A DNA stretch of 64,000 nucleotides from Sphingobacterium sp. UT-1RO-CII-1 (GCF_026711005.1 NZ_JAPPVJ010000002.1:372001-436000), one strand, 5' to 3'. Shown: positions 44,423 through 54,265, counted from the first letter of the stretch. A program made the numbers and translations. Notes: generated by a model from the sequence alone, not told the origin.

Positions 44423-44573
44423 AGCCAGATCCTATATTAGTTTTAAATATGAAGATAGTTTATTTAGTTTATGAATAGTACAAAATATTGAAGATAAACC
44501 TATAATAAGCGTTCACTAACCTAGTAAACCAAATTTTAGTGAAAAACACCATTAAAATGAAGTAACTTTAGTT

Positions 44574-45494
44574 ATGGATAAAGAATATAGTGCGCCAAAC
44601 CATCTTAACTACCATATCTACTTAACAGCTGGTCAAGAACCTAAAGCTGCAATTTTACTATTACATGGCATGCAAGAGCACAGTGGGCGGTATCTAGACT
44701 TTGCAAAGCACCTAAACCAACAGCGCTATGCAGTTATTACCTATGATCACGTAGGGCATGGACACACAGCGAAAAGTAAAGCGGAAATGGGCTTTTTCCG
44801 TAAAAGAAATCCTGACGGACTCCTAATATACGAAGCTAAGCAGATGGCATATTTTATGCAATCGCAATTCCCAGATACACCACTAATTTTGATGGGACAC
44901 TCTATGGGATCCTTCATAGCGCGCTTATTGCTGCAGCAAACCAGCGGTCTTTTTTCAGGCGCAATCATCATGGGCACAGGTTCTTCAAATCCTGCTGCAA
45001 TCCTATTTCGCCCAATATTATACGTGGCAAATGCCTTTGCTCCGAAAAAACGTAGCAGGTGGCTAAATAAACTGTTTACCAAAATAAACAACAAGGAGTT
45101 TAAAAATGAACACCCAAATGACGGCACCAATTGGTTAAGTGCAAACCCCGCCAATCGTGAAGCCTTTCAAGCTGATGAACTTTGCGGTCTAGACTTTAGC
45201 AACAATGCTTTTTATGGCCTTATATCTTTAAATGTTAAAGCTACAAAAACAAACTGGGCTGATAGCTTGCCAAAACAAATGCCTTTATTATTTGTGAGTG
45301 GCAGCGAAGATCCTATCGGTAACTTCGGAAAAGGTGTTAAAAAAACTGTCAAAAATCTACAGACGAAAGGTTTTACAAACGTGACTATACAGTTATTTCC
45401 ACATATGCGCCATGAAATACTGAATGAGATTGACCGACAATCTGTTTATACCAAAATTATAGACTGGTTAGATGATTTAACCACCAATGCATAA
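44574..45494 (+). CDS. Alpha/beta hydrolase, lysophospholipase/monoacylglycerol-lipase-like
   Basis: The 306-aa protein belongs to the serine aminopeptidase S33/monoacylglycerol lipase group: ILLLHGMQEHSGRY, TYDHVGHGHT and the nucleophile motif MGHSMGS with Ser110. A catalytic His is in FPHMRHEILNE. No signal peptide, so likely cytoplasmic. Bacterial lysophospholipases of this type clear lysolipids; the substrate here is unproven. A near-consensus promoter box (TAACTTTA, 44563-44570) lies 3 bp before the start. Confidence 0.8.
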   Translation: MDKEYSAPNHLNYHIYLTAGQEPKAAILLLHGMQEHSGRYLDFAKHLNQQRYAVITYDHVGHGHTAKSKAEMGFFRKRNPDGLLIYEAKQMAYFMQSQFPDTPLILMGHSMGSFIARLLLQQTSGLFSGAIIMGTGSSNPAAILFRPILYVANAFAPKKRSRWLNKLFTKINNKEFKNEHPNDGTNWLSANPANREAFQADELCGLDFSNNAFYGLISLNVKATKTNWADSLPKQMPLLFVSGSEDPIGNFGKGVKKTVKNLQTKGFTNVTIQLFPHMRHEILNEIDRQSVYTKIIDWLDDLTTNA

Positions 45495-45507
45495 TATAGA
45501 CAGCCTA

Positions 45508-48141
45508 TTAATTTATTAAATTAAATTGAAAGGACAGAAGAAAATACCGTTTATTCAACCAGAAAATATTCTCAGAGAAAATATAATTAGAATTATAAAC
45601 GGAAGAAATGTCTCCTGCATTTAATAAGTTACGTCCCCATATCGTAACTTTAGCATCTAATTTTTTGAGGGGAAATGTATACCTAGCATCCATAAATGTA
45701 GTATTCATAGTGCCACTATAGTTTCTTCTATAATAGTTATCAGCCGACAAGATAAACATGCTTTTATAAGGTAATTTTAAGATACCAGTTAGTGCTATTT
45801 TTTGGCTGGAAGTCTTAGCATAAGCAGGTTCTATTCCGTTAAGATGGGACCAGGTTTTTCCCCATTCTAAAATAAAATTAATTGGTTTATCGAGAAAAGC
45901 AGTATTTATTTTAGCCCCACCATATATATTATCCATTCTATTTTTCTGCACATCACTTTCTGACAACATTGAAGCTAAAAGAATGCTAGAATGTCTTAAT
46001 GTAGCTCTAACATTACTTCTTATAAAGGCGAAATAATAGTCCGTCTGAAGCTGGTTTCTAATATAATAGCTACTAATATCACTAATATAACGTTCATTTA
46101 AAAGCAATTGATCTTTCAAAACAGTAACCCGATTAAGATGTGGGCTGTCCGATATATTAACAATAGAGGAAAAAGTGGACATAAGCTGTTTATCCTGATT
46201 AGCATATCTTAATCTTACTGCCACATTTTGTGTTCTAACATGATGTGCCTTATTATTACCTCTTTGTACGTTGAAGTAATCTAAAAAAATATCATTTGGA
46301 TACAATTGAAAAATTTGGGACACCTGATTAGAAGTTTCGTAATCAAGAGATAATCTAACTATCCTGCTAATGTTGTAATGAAACCAAAACTTCGGTTCTA
46401 TAAATAAGAAACTCTTACTGTCATCTATAGTTTTAATATCCACAAATTCTCTTTTCACCATCCCTCTAGCTCCTAACTCTCCCTTATGAATATCCCTAGC
46501 TATCGAAATAAAGCCTCCTATATATTTATTGTTAACCTGAAATTCCGTTTCTTCATTAGGAGATCTGTTTTGTAAATGACTATTACTAATAAGCCCTAAC
46601 AGGCCTGTCTCGTACTTTAAGTAATTAGAAACTCCATAAAACTTTAATTGTATGTCAGACGAACCATTAGAATACTTAAAAGTTTGATGACCAGAAAAAT
46701 AAGAAGGATAATTACTTTCTTCAGTTCCAGAGACAGATTCATTCATGGAAGTCATTTGAAACGGAATATTACTATATTTATAGTTATAAATAAGACTCAA
46801 TGCATTTTTACTATTCAACTTATAATTATAGTTTAAAAGGTGTGTTGTGGAACTTTCTTTATTTGTATTGGTTTGAAGAATTAGTCTATCCAAGTCCAAA
46901 CGCTCTAAGTGGTAAAGTCTATCTGCTTTAGAAAACACATAATTGCCATCATATAAAAGCTCAGCTTTATTTTTAAACCCCATCTTTAGAGAAATACTGT
47001 TCGTTATACTCTTGTTAAATAATTTGTTATTATTACTGTTACTAAACTCCATATTACTTTCTTCATCGGGAAAACGATACCATATCTTTTCCGAATTGCG
47101 AACATTTCTTTTTCCATTGTCGAAAGTAACACTGTATGAAACCCTGTACGTAGGCTTCCAGTTATAATTAATTTGGGCAGCTGTAAGCAAATCATTATTG
47201 TCAATATAAACCCTTTCCGGAAGATCAAAATACTCCGGAAGATCAAATGAGAAAGGCAAGTTTTGCCCATTACCATCATCCTCTGAACTTATGTCGGATA
47301 TTCCCTTTTCCCCTATCGAGTTTTTGTTTAAAAAAAAACCGATCTTCATTTTATCAGCAAGTGAAAACAGAGATGAATTTATACTATATTTCTGCTTATT
47401 ACCTGCGGACAGTTCTAAGGTGCCCATTGGCTTGGAAAGTCTATTATTCTTTAGATTAACATTTAATATAACCTTGTCTGAAGATCTTAAGTCTTTAAGA
47501 ACTATACTTTCATCATAGTTCTCAATTGCTTCTATACCTTTAATAAGATCTACCGCAATGTTTTTGGTGAGCATTGTATAATTAGATGAAAAAAAGTCGT
47601 CTCCTCCAATTAATATCTTTTCGATGCGCTTCCCCTTAAAAGAAACAACACCTTTATCAGTTACATCAATGCCAGGAAGCTTTGTAAGCAAGTCTTCAAG
47701 GTTTCGTTCCGTACTATCAATATAAGAGCTAATGTTATATTTTGTTGTATCCCCTTTTTCTCTAAAACCTGGGGCTCTCTGTTGGACGACAACTTCATCT
47801 ATGACAGTAGCCTTTGCAAACAAAACAACATCTATATTTACATTCTCTAAAACTTCTCGTTCAATAATTTCATTCTTATAGCCTAAGGCAGAAAAAGTAA
47901 GTTTAACCTTCGTGGGAAAAGGATTTGAAGAAAAGTTGAGATGATATTTTCCTTCCGAATTTGTAACAGCATAACCTAAAATAGCTGATGAATCAGATGA
48001 AAGTCTTACAATAACCGTCGCCCCTTGAATTACAGTATGATCATCAGTGCGGATTGTTCCTTGAATATAATTTTCCTGACCAAAAACACCTGTTATACAG
48101 AACCAAAATAGAAATATTGAAAAAATACACCTGCCAGTCAT
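45508..48141 (-). CDS. Outer-membrane beta-barrel protein with CarboxypepD_reg-like domain
   Basis: The 877-aa protein has a signal peptide ending in GVFGQ, an N-terminal CarboxypepD_reg-like domain (about 25-110, with IQGTIRTDDHTVIQGATVIV), a plug-like segment with IDEVVVQQRA and LEDLLTKLPGIDV, and a long beta-barrel of the OMP_b-brl_3 type. It lacks classical SusC signatures. It could transport peptides or other small cargo. It follows a GLPGLI gene by 38 bp, a common Bacteroidota pairing. Confidence 0.75.
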   Translation of the reverse strand: MTGRCIFSIFLFWFCITGVFGQENYIQGTIRTDDHTVIQGATVIVRLSSDSSAILGYAVTNSEGKYHLNFSSNPFPTKVKLTFSALGYKNEIIEREVLENVNIDVVLFAKATVIDEVVVQQRAPGFREKGDTTKYNISSYIDSTERNLEDLLTKLPGIDVTDKGVVSFKGKRIEKILIGGDDFFSSNYTMLTKNIAVDLIKGIEAIENYDESIVLKDLRSSDKVILNVNLKNNRLSKPMGTLELSAGNKQKYSINSSLFSLADKMKIGFFLNKNSIGEKGISDISSEDDGNGQNLPFSFDLPEYFDLPERVYIDNNDLLTAAQINYNWKPTYRVSYSVTFDNGKRNVRNSEKIWYRFPDEESNMEFSNSNNNKLFNKSITNSISLKMGFKNKAELLYDGNYVFSKADRLYHLERLDLDRLILQTNTNKESSTTHLLNYNYKLNSKNALSLIYNYKYSNIPFQMTSMNESVSGTEESNYPSYFSGHQTFKYSNGSSDIQLKFYGVSNYLKYETGLLGLISNSHLQNRSPNEETEFQVNNKYIGGFISIARDIHKGELGARGMVKREFVDIKTIDDSKSFLFIEPKFWFHYNISRIVRLSLDYETSNQVSQIFQLYPNDIFLDYFNVQRGNNKAHHVRTQNVAVRLRYANQDKQLMSTFSSIVNISDSPHLNRVTVLKDQLLLNERYISDISSYYIRNQLQTDYYFAFIRSNVRATLRHSSILLASMLSESDVQKNRMDNIYGGAKINTAFLDKPINFILEWGKTWSHLNGIEPAYAKTSSQKIALTGILKLPYKSMFILSADNYYRRNYSGTMNTTFMDARYTFPLKKLDAKVTIWGRNLLNAGDISSVYNSNYIFSENIFWLNKRYFLLSFQFNLIN

Positions 48142-48179
48142 AGCTTAAGAAAACTAAAAATTACTTCCCTTACTTATTC

Positions 48180-48998
48180 TCAATATTTTTCAATAGTTTC
48201 AGCGAATGTAATTTTTATATCTACATCAGTTGCATTATCCCCGGCTGCCGCAGCCATTCTTGCAATCCTAGCTCTTTTTCTTTCATCTTTCTTTTTATCT
48301 TCAGTTTTGACAAAATCAACTTTACTCATGAATTTTTTTCCATCCAAATGATCTAATAGCTCATTCATCGTGGCACTTGCTTCCGCTGAACTTGGAACTT
48401 GTGCTTTTGTAAGTATAAAACGAAACTTCCCTTCGCTATCACTTGCCTCAACAATCAAGCCGGCAAGACCATGTAACTTCCAAGGGCCATCTGAAACAGG
48501 AATTTCTGGTGTAAACCAGACCTCCCATGTCCTCCCAAAAACATCTGCGTGTGCTTTAATACAAACATAATTACCTATGGTCTTTTGCTCTGAGGTCAAA
48601 ATCCAATTGATGGGTAAAAGAGGTTCTTCAACCATCCCAAAATCATTACCATCGTAAGATTTTACTCTAGATAGATATTGATTTTTAGAAAAGTCTTTTT
48701 TATACAAGGCCCCAACATCATCTTTTCTCATACTCTTTAACTTAGAACGCACTATCCCATCCTCTCCTCCCCCCATTCTCTTCTGTAATACAGAATCTGG
48801 AAGATGTTCTCGATAAAGAGATAAACCATCATTTACAAATAATATAGCATCCGCATACAAATCATCTAAATAACGTTCTTCTTTAGGGGTACCATCAAAA
48901 GATGTATTCGTAATAGCGCTATAAGAGAAAGTTCCTGTTTGTCCAAACGAATAATTAATAGAAAACAATAACAGGAATACAAAATAACGACACTTCAT
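48180..48998 (-). CDS. GLPGLI-family protein
   Basis: The 272-aa secreted protein has a signal peptide MKCRYFVFLLLFSINYSFGQ. It carries the family motif in the form HGLAGLIVEASDSEGKFRF, preceded by WEVWFTPEIPVSDGPW. The start at 48998 is preferred over 49046 because it begins the signal peptide. GLPGLI proteins are periplasmic or outer-membrane-associated and of unknown function, often next to beta-barrel proteins as here. A small secreted-peptide pseudogene lies just upstream. Confidence 0.85.
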   Translation of the reverse strand: MKCRYFVFLLLFSINYSFGQTGTFSYSAITNTSFDGTPKEERYLDDLYADAILFVNDGLSLYREHLPDSVLQKRMGGGEDGIVRSKLKSMRKDDVGALYKKDFSKNQYLSRVKSYDGNDFGMVEEPLLPINWILTSEQKTIGNYVCIKAHADVFGRTWEVWFTPEIPVSDGPWKLHGLAGLIVEASDSEGKFRFILTKAQVPSSAEASATMNELLDHLDGKKFMSKVDFVKTEDKKKDERKRARIARMAAAAGDNATDVDIKITFAETIEKY

Positions 48999-49085
48999 AT
49001 TACAATAAATTAAAAGTAAAAAAATACGTAATACCAGAATGGGCAATCAGTTAATAAAATTTATATTTTAATTTTTCTATAGACT

Positions 49086-49296
49086 TTAACAGCCAGCATC
49101 AACCATTGCTCCTGCTGTGGCACAATCTTTAGCAGTAGCAGTTACAGTTTCTCCATTTCCACAGTCAACTGTTAAAGTACATGCTTTCTTTTTAGCTGAT
49201 TCAGCCGCATTTGATGTGTTTTGTGTTTTTGCAAAAGTTGCAGTTACCATAATTAGCTAAACAGTATAAGAACTGTAGCTCCGAGTTTTTTATCAT
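49086..49296 (-). pseudogene. Small Cys-containing secreted peptide, frameshifted
   Basis: The intact part (start 49250, 54 codons) reads MVTATFAKTQNTSNAAESAK, then KKACTLTVDCGNGETVTATA and ends DAGC with four Cys. The shifted frame immediately upstream reads KKLGATVLILFS, exactly what would complete a signal peptide ending in TFA. Restoring it needs one extra base near 49256 and one more A in the A/T run near 49288. It probably encoded a secreted peptide of about 69 residues with the GLPGLI/barrel pair. A short real translation from 49250 cannot be excluded. Confidence 0.5.
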
Positions 49297-49733
49297 AATA
49301 ATAAGATTTTATAAAAAATAGTTACAATGAATGACTGTTCATTCCTAATCAGTATTGTGCATTTATATTTACTAACATAATGATTTATAATTATGTTAGT
49401 AAATATTTTTAATTAAAAAAACTTATTTTAAGAATAATAATTGGCTAAAACCACCTATTAAAGACTTTTGTATAGTTTTACAGAAATCTCGTAATTATGT
49501 TTTTATTAATAATTGTAACAAGATTCTAAACGTACGATCTCTCACACTAAATATAAAAATTCAACATAAATTATTTTTGTAATACCACAATGAATTGAGT
49601 AATATTATAATTGTTAATGAAGCTATCATTAAATAAATAACCAGTATAAGAATTGCACAGTTGCACTTCTATATTTTTCTTTAATAGATAAATTATTATG
49701 TATGTTATATGTTATAAACAAAACTTAAATGAT
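49297..49733. other. AT-rich intergenic stretch
   Basis: About 430 bp, very AT-rich, with no open frame. It contains the 16-bp inverted repeat at 49365-49406. Confidence 0.5.
49365..49406. other. Perfect 16-bp inverted repeat
   Basis: ATATTTACTAACATAA (49365-49380) and its exact complement (49391-49406) surround a 10-nt loop. It lies between the divergent peptide pseudogene and a small membrane-protein gene. It may be an operator or a hairpin in a non-coding RNA. Confidence 0.65.
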
Positions 49734-49976
49734 ATGAAAAACACATTCGTATATTATTTATGGGCAATAATAATACCGGCTATTATACTCTTTATCGTAT
49801 CATTAAGTAAAAACTCCTTACTGTTTACTTTAGCGTTAGCGCTATTTGTATTGTACAGGTACATTATTGACACAAAAAGATTAGCAGACTTAGGCATTGT
49901 TAAAAAAGGAAGTAAGGAATACTATTACCCCTTGAAATCGATAGTTTACTTTAAAGAGCTGTATACTGGGAAATAA
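49734..49976 (+). CDS. Small membrane protein of unknown function
   Basis: The 80-aa protein from the ATG at 49734 begins MKNTFVYYLWAIIIPAIILF and has two hydrophobic helices (about 5-22 and 27-45), then a basic tail with DTKRLADLGIVKKGSKEYYY. No family recognised. The upstream extension to 49698 is not hydrophobic and is rejected. Confidence 0.5.
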   Translation: MKNTFVYYLWAIIIPAIILFIVSLSKNSLLFTLALALFVLYRYIIDTKRLADLGIVKKGSKEYYYPLKSIVYFKELYTGK

Positions 49977-50040
49977 AAAAAAACTTTTAAAGCCCCTCCG
50001 ATTGATTTAATATGAATAGAGTAGTAAAGGTATAACCGAG

Positions 50041-50763
50041 CTAATCTAATTCTTTAATAAGGATATTTCTAAAAGTTATAACATCATGATGATCTTGCAG
50101 CATAATATAACCTTTATCAATTTGTCCATATTGTGGAAAGTGTTTAAACTTTGTTTCATTGACCCGATCTTTAAATTCAGAGCTTTTCCTATCAAAGACT
50201 AAAACTTTTTCCCCATTAAGCCAGTGCTCAACCATACCGTCTTTAGAAATAATCATGCCTGTGCACCACTGCCCGTGCCCCCAAAACTTTTTATCCGTAG
50301 CTGGCTCATACAATAAATAAGCAGCGGCAGTCAATCCATTTGCAACTTTATCCTGTGCTGGTCCTGGATAATTATAATCATCAATCAGCTGGTACTCGAT
50401 TCCCACAATACTTTTTTTATTGCTGTCATTACTTTTTAAATAATCTACAAAATATTTAACTCCAGAATTGGAAGCAGAATCCAACATAAAATCAAATTTG
50501 AGCGCAAAATTACCATACATCTGTTTTGTAACTAAATCTCCCCCTGCAGAAGCTAAAATCAGATTTTCACCTTCTATGCGCCACCCCTCTTTAGGAACAT
50601 CATGTTCTTTGGCTGTCTGCCACTTATCAAGATTTTTACCGTCAAATAAAACCTTCCATCCCGACTGTTTAAACACCTCATTATAATTTATTTGAGCATA
50701 GGTTGTATTACCATAAAAAGCAAACAGTAAGAAAATAAAAAAATATAATGAGTAATTCTTCAT
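50041..50763 (-). CDS. DUF1080 (3-keto-disaccharide hydrolase-type) secreted protein
   Basis: The 240-aa protein has a signal peptide ending in TYAQ and a single concanavalin-like DUF1080 domain with GWKVLFDGKNLDKWQTAK, SGVKYFVDYLK, PAQDKVANGL and FKHFPQYGQIDKGYIMLQDH. Family members hydrolyse 3-keto-glycosides made by oxidoreductases, or bind sugars. It is 6 bp after a DUF5808 mini-gene and close to the SusCD locus, on the same strand. It may belong to that locus. Confidence 0.8.
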   Translation of the reverse strand: MKNYSLYFFIFLLFAFYGNTTYAQINYNEVFKQSGWKVLFDGKNLDKWQTAKEHDVPKEGWRIEGENLILASAGGDLVTKQMYGNFALKFDFMLDSASNSGVKYFVDYLKSNDSNKKSIVGIEYQLIDDYNYPGPAQDKVANGLTAAAYLLYEPATDKKFWGHGQWCTGMIISKDGMVEHWLNGEKVLVFDRKSSEFKDRVNETKFKHFPQYGQIDKGYIMLQDHHDVITFRNILIKELD

Positions 50764-50769
50764 GGCGGG

Positions 50770-50943
50770 TTATATTAACGAATTATATAAATAGATTAAT
50801 AACAATAAGGCTATTAAGAAGAAAAGCATTTTCTTCCAATGCCCAAAATTAACAGTCCAGCCCAAATTGTTTTGCTTTCTAACAAAAAAAAGTGGATCAT
50901 CAGGATTATAATAGAATACACCAAAATAAAAATTACTTTTCAT
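50770..50943 (-). CDS. DUF5808-type mini-protein
   Basis: A 57-aa protein with FYFGVFYYNPDDPLFFVRKQ, NNLGWTVNFG and a C-terminal membrane helix (about 40-55). The FYYNPDDP...GxGWTxNFG pattern is that of DUF5808. The gene ends 6 bp before the DUF1080 start and is the first gene of that short operon. Function unknown. Confidence 0.75.
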   Translation of the reverse strand: MKSNFYFGVFYYNPDDPLFFVRKQNNLGWTVNFGHWKKMLFFLIALLLLIYLYNSLI

Positions 50944-51049
50944 AACAGTAGAGATTTAAACAGTTCGCACTCTAATATACTAATTACAAACACAATAAAA
51001 CAAAAAAAAGATGAAGTGCCGCTTTGATAAGCAAAATCAAAATCGATTA

Positions 51050-51640
51050 TTAAAAGTTATCCAAAACTGATAATAAAACTAGAAACTCAGGATAATGAGA
51101 ACTCAATGTTGTTTTCAATTTTTTTGATACTTCATACTTATTATTTCTCACTGTTTTCTCCGATACATTGAGCAACTTGGCGATCTCGTGATTATCTAAA
51201 CCTTCTTTCTTGCTCAATCTATAGCAATTTTGCATAGTTTCAGGCATAGTGGAAATAATATCAGCAATCTTTCCCTCCAATTCCTTGGCTATTACCATAG
51301 TCTCAGAATCCCATTCTAAATGTTCAACCAAATTAGCTAGCAACTGTTCATTCCGAACACGGATACTATGTTTACGATAAGCAGAAATAACTTTATTACG
51401 AATAATGGCGTAAAGCCAACTTTCAAAATGTTCTAGTTGCTTTAGCTTTCTACGATTATCCCACAAATATATAAAGACCTCTTGTGTCACATCTCGTGCT
51501 TCTTCCGCATCAGGTACTCTACGTTTTACCGAAATAAAAACAGCTTCCTTATATCTTGCATATAATTCTTTAAAAGCTTCAGCATTATCATCGCTCATTA
51601 GTTCAAATAGCTCCGATATTTTTAGACATTTTTTATTCAT
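51050..51640 (-). CDS. ECF RNA polymerase sigma-70 factor
   Basis: The 196-aa protein has sigma region 2 with RDVTQEVFIYLWDNRRKL, region 2.4 ESWLYAIIRNKVISAYRK and region 4 with GLDNHEIAKLLNVSEKTVRN. It fits the Bacteroides-expansion ECF family that partners with FecR anti-sigma factors. It is the natural partner of the FecR at 62465-63442, 11 kb upstream on the same strand, with the SusC/D genes between. It is followed by the DUF5808/DUF1080 unit. Confidence 0.85.
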   Translation of the reverse strand: MNKKCLKISELFELMSDDNAEAFKELYARYKEAVFISVKRRVPDAEEARDVTQEVFIYLWDNRRKLKQLEHFESWLYAIIRNKVISAYRKHSIRVRNEQLLANLVEHLEWDSETMVIAKELEGKIADIISTMPETMQNCYRLSKKEGLDNHEIAKLLNVSEKTVRNNKYEVSKKLKTTLSSHYPEFLVLLSVLDNF

Positions 51641-51680
51641 TATTTAGGATAAAGGTAGCTATTAGTTAGTAGCTTAATGT

Positions 51681-51698
51681 TAATATAATATTATATTA
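51681..51698. promoter_or_regulatory. AT-only palindrome before the sigma gene
   Basis: A perfect 18-bp palindrome made of A and T, 40 bp upstream of the sigma start. It could be a binding site, but AT-only symmetry is weak evidence. Confidence 0.25.
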
Positions 51699-51829
51699 TT
51701 AACGTCATTATAATGTAAAAAAGACAATACAAGCAAGGTTACAGCAACTTACATATCTTCCCATCAAACACAATAACACGTTATTAAAACTAAACTTCGC
51801 TGTCAAACTTATACCATCTACAATAAGTA

Positions 51830-53047
51830 TCATCTGCCCGCTTTTAGAATCTGAGTTTGGTAAATCACCGGATAATCTAAACTACTAGAATCAAGCACAA
51901 AAATTTGGTACTTTTCTCCTTCTGGATATACACGCAAAACAATATGTCCCTTATGTATGTTTTCTGCCAATTTCCCAAGACGTTCAACGTTCCCCGCCAC
52001 CATTCCCGTTGCAAAAATGAGACGTTCTCCAGGAAAAATTTCTTGATCAAGTATTCTCGACAATATCTCGGGTTGAGGATGAAAGAAATCCCAAACAGGA
52101 TTAACAAATACACGAGGTTGCAATGAAGCCAAATAATTTCTGTTATGGCTATCCGAGTAACCATGATGATTCATTAAAGCAACATCGACTAAACCAACAA
52201 TATTTCCTACCGGAGTTTCTACATCTCTATTATAAGGAGCTTCAGCCCAAGTTAAACCAGTAATATCAGCTCCTGCAAAATATCGGAATTTCCCATACTG
52301 AACCAATAATGTGGAGCTTACCATATTTTCGTCGGGATAATCATTTTCATTTATTGTGTGAAGCTCAGGAAACAAATTACGGACTTTTGTCCCTTTCCCA
52401 GTCCATATCTTTCCACTTCCAGAAATATTTCGTATCTCAAAATGACGATATCTATTGGGTTGATTCAATAACTTAAACTGCTTTCTACCAGGATGAAACG
52501 CAGAGACTTTCGTTCCATTACTCGCAACACGTTTTACTGCATCAATATAATTATCCAAGTTTGGCCGAGCCTTAGCAATATGAACGCGCGAAGGATAATC
52601 GTATGAAGGCCAGCTACGATCAACAAGTCTACTGATCTTCATGCTCTCAGAAACTCGCTCGAAAGCTCCATCATGGTCATCGTGATGATGGGTCAGAAAC
52701 ATATAATCGACTTCATTTTTTTTACCGAGAGAAGCCGTAAAATGATTAATATAACGAATTATCCACTCGTCGACAGTTTTACTTTTATTAGGTAATAAAG
52801 GCATAATAGGATAGCTAAAATTACTTGTATCTCCCAGGTCACCTACATCCACTACCATAGTAGTAGCATCTGGCAATATCCATAATGCGGCATTCCCCCT
52901 CCCTGTTGCTATCTGATGAATATCTAAATACCCAGGTTGCCAATCTGGTAATTTATTCTTTTTTAAATCACTTTGGCCAAATAAATGAAATTGTCCAAAA
53001 AACACAAATAATATATATAAACCCAGCTTTGTAGATATTTTCTTCAT
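51830..53047 (-). CDS. Secreted metallo-beta-lactamase-fold hydrolase
   Basis: The 405-aa protein has a signal peptide ending in LFGQ and the metallo-beta-lactamase signature THHHDDHDGAF (HxHxDH, two-metal site), preceded by MVVDVGDLGD. Further ligands are likely in the ADITG and NHHGYSDSH segments. It resembles the hydrolase part of ComEC-like proteins more than true beta-lactamases. Substrates of such secreted enzymes in SusCD loci are unknown. It is 22 bp downstream of the DUF4855 gene and shares its transcript. Confidence 0.75.
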   Translation of the reverse strand: MKKISTKLGLYILFVFFGQFHLFGQSDLKKNKLPDWQPGYLDIHQIATGRGNAALWILPDATTMVVDVGDLGDTSNFSYPIMPLLPNKSKTVDEWIIRYINHFTASLGKKNEVDYMFLTHHHDDHDGAFERVSESMKISRLVDRSWPSYDYPSRVHIAKARPNLDNYIDAVKRVASNGTKVSAFHPGRKQFKLLNQPNRYRHFEIRNISGSGKIWTGKGTKVRNLFPELHTINENDYPDENMVSSTLLVQYGKFRYFAGADITGLTWAEAPYNRDVETPVGNIVGLVDVALMNHHGYSDSHNRNYLASLQPRVFVNPVWDFFHPQPEILSRILDQEIFPGERLIFATGMVAGNVERLGKLAENIHKGHIVLRVYPEGEKYQIFVLDSSSLDYPVIYQTQILKAGR

Positions 53048-53069
53048 TTTATTTTAAATAATAATTATA

Positions 53070-54155
53070 TCACTTATTTCTTAACTCTCTGGAGCGCTGC
53101 CTCTTTACTATTATATCTGTCAAATTATAGTACAATTCGACATCCTTTTTATCACCATTCCAAAGTATATTCATACCATCGCTGCCTACGTAATAGGCAA
53201 TATCAGTCTGTTTAAAGACATCATTCCGCTTGAATCCATCAATGTAAGCAAACAAACGTGCCCGCATAGCATCGTTTTCAACAATACGCTCGTCAAACTC
53301 CATTTCAAGGGACATGTTGTATTGTTTAGCAATAAAACATGTTTCATCGATTCGAGAATCAGGAATATTTGTATCAAAAAAATGATTCGGTTGCAGATAA
53401 GCACGATCGAATCCCAGTGTTTCCCAAGTATCATATCCATCTGATTTAAAATAGGGAATCCAATAAAAAGAGTATTGGTGTCCACGTTTCAGATATTCAG
53501 AGATATTTTTCACAAATGTCCGAGTGTTTGTAGCCTCCTCTGCTAACCAATAAAATCCTTCCAGTTCAATATTAGATAATTGCTCTTTCTTAAAACGCTC
53601 GACAATGCGATCTATGAACCACTCCGAAGCTTTTATACGATCTTCATCTTTAGAAAAATCAAGAGCAACCCCATTAATACTACCCCAATCCTTCTGTTGG
53701 GAAATGGGCTCAGGTAAAGACATCACAATCTTCCTTTTGAAAGGCAGCTTTCCACATATTTTTTTGGCGTTCTCGATACATTGATCAAGGGCATTAAGCC
53801 CCATCTCTTTTTCAAAATAATGATCTAACAGTTTCAGCCAATCTTCTTTCTTTGCAGAAAAAGGACGATAGCCCGAAGCAAAACCTACACGATCACTATC
53901 AAAAATCTCTAAAAAAAGAAAACCGTCAAACAGCCAATCTCCTTTTTCATCGTTCTTATGCTGCGCATAAACATAGGGGCGAAAACGTTCTTCATCCCAT
54001 CGATCACGATGAGCTCCACCATCATAAATCAATACCATATCTGAGATATTATGAGGAGCGGCATACGATCCGATAGCTGTTAGTGGAGCCGATCGCTTAC
54101 TAGCACAGGAATAAAAGGTAAACGATAGGGCAATAAGCAGTAATAATCTTATCAT
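53070..54155 (-). CDS. DUF4855 lipoprotein (putative glycosidase-like)
   Basis: The 361-aa lipoprotein has a signal ending FYSC with Cys17. The DUF4855 domain follows: ISDMVLIYDGG, then LDFSKDEDRIKASEWFIDRI, IELEGFYWLAEE and WIPYFKSDGYDTWETLGFDR. The family is predicted to adopt a TIM-barrel fold like glycoside hydrolases, and IELEGFYWLAEE offers candidate catalytic acids. No biochemistry is known to me. It is between a discoidin-like lipoprotein and the MBL gene. Confidence 0.75.
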   Translation of the reverse strand: MIRLLLLIALSFTFYSCASKRSAPLTAIGSYAAPHNISDMVLIYDGGAHRDRWDEERFRPYVYAQHKNDEKGDWLFDGFLFLEIFDSDRVGFASGYRPFSAKKEDWLKLLDHYFEKEMGLNALDQCIENAKKICGKLPFKRKIVMSLPEPISQQKDWGSINGVALDFSKDEDRIKASEWFIDRIVERFKKEQLSNIELEGFYWLAEEATNTRTFVKNISEYLKRGHQYSFYWIPYFKSDGYDTWETLGFDRAYLQPNHFFDTNIPDSRIDETCFIAKQYNMSLEMEFDERIVENDAMRARLFAYIDGFKRNDVFKQTDIAYYVGSDGMNILWNGDKKDVELYYNLTDIIVKRQRSRELRNK

Positions 54156-54265
54156 AATTTTATTTTCAATTTATATAAAATATTTTACTCATTGGGGCAG
54201 AACAGGAAAAACAATATTATGTGCTACCTATTTTTACAAATAATAGGCAGCACATAAACAATAAT

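Noticed and set aside
49365..49406. Invertible promoter bounded by inverted repeats
   Set aside because: Only 10 bp separate the arms, too short to hold a promoter.
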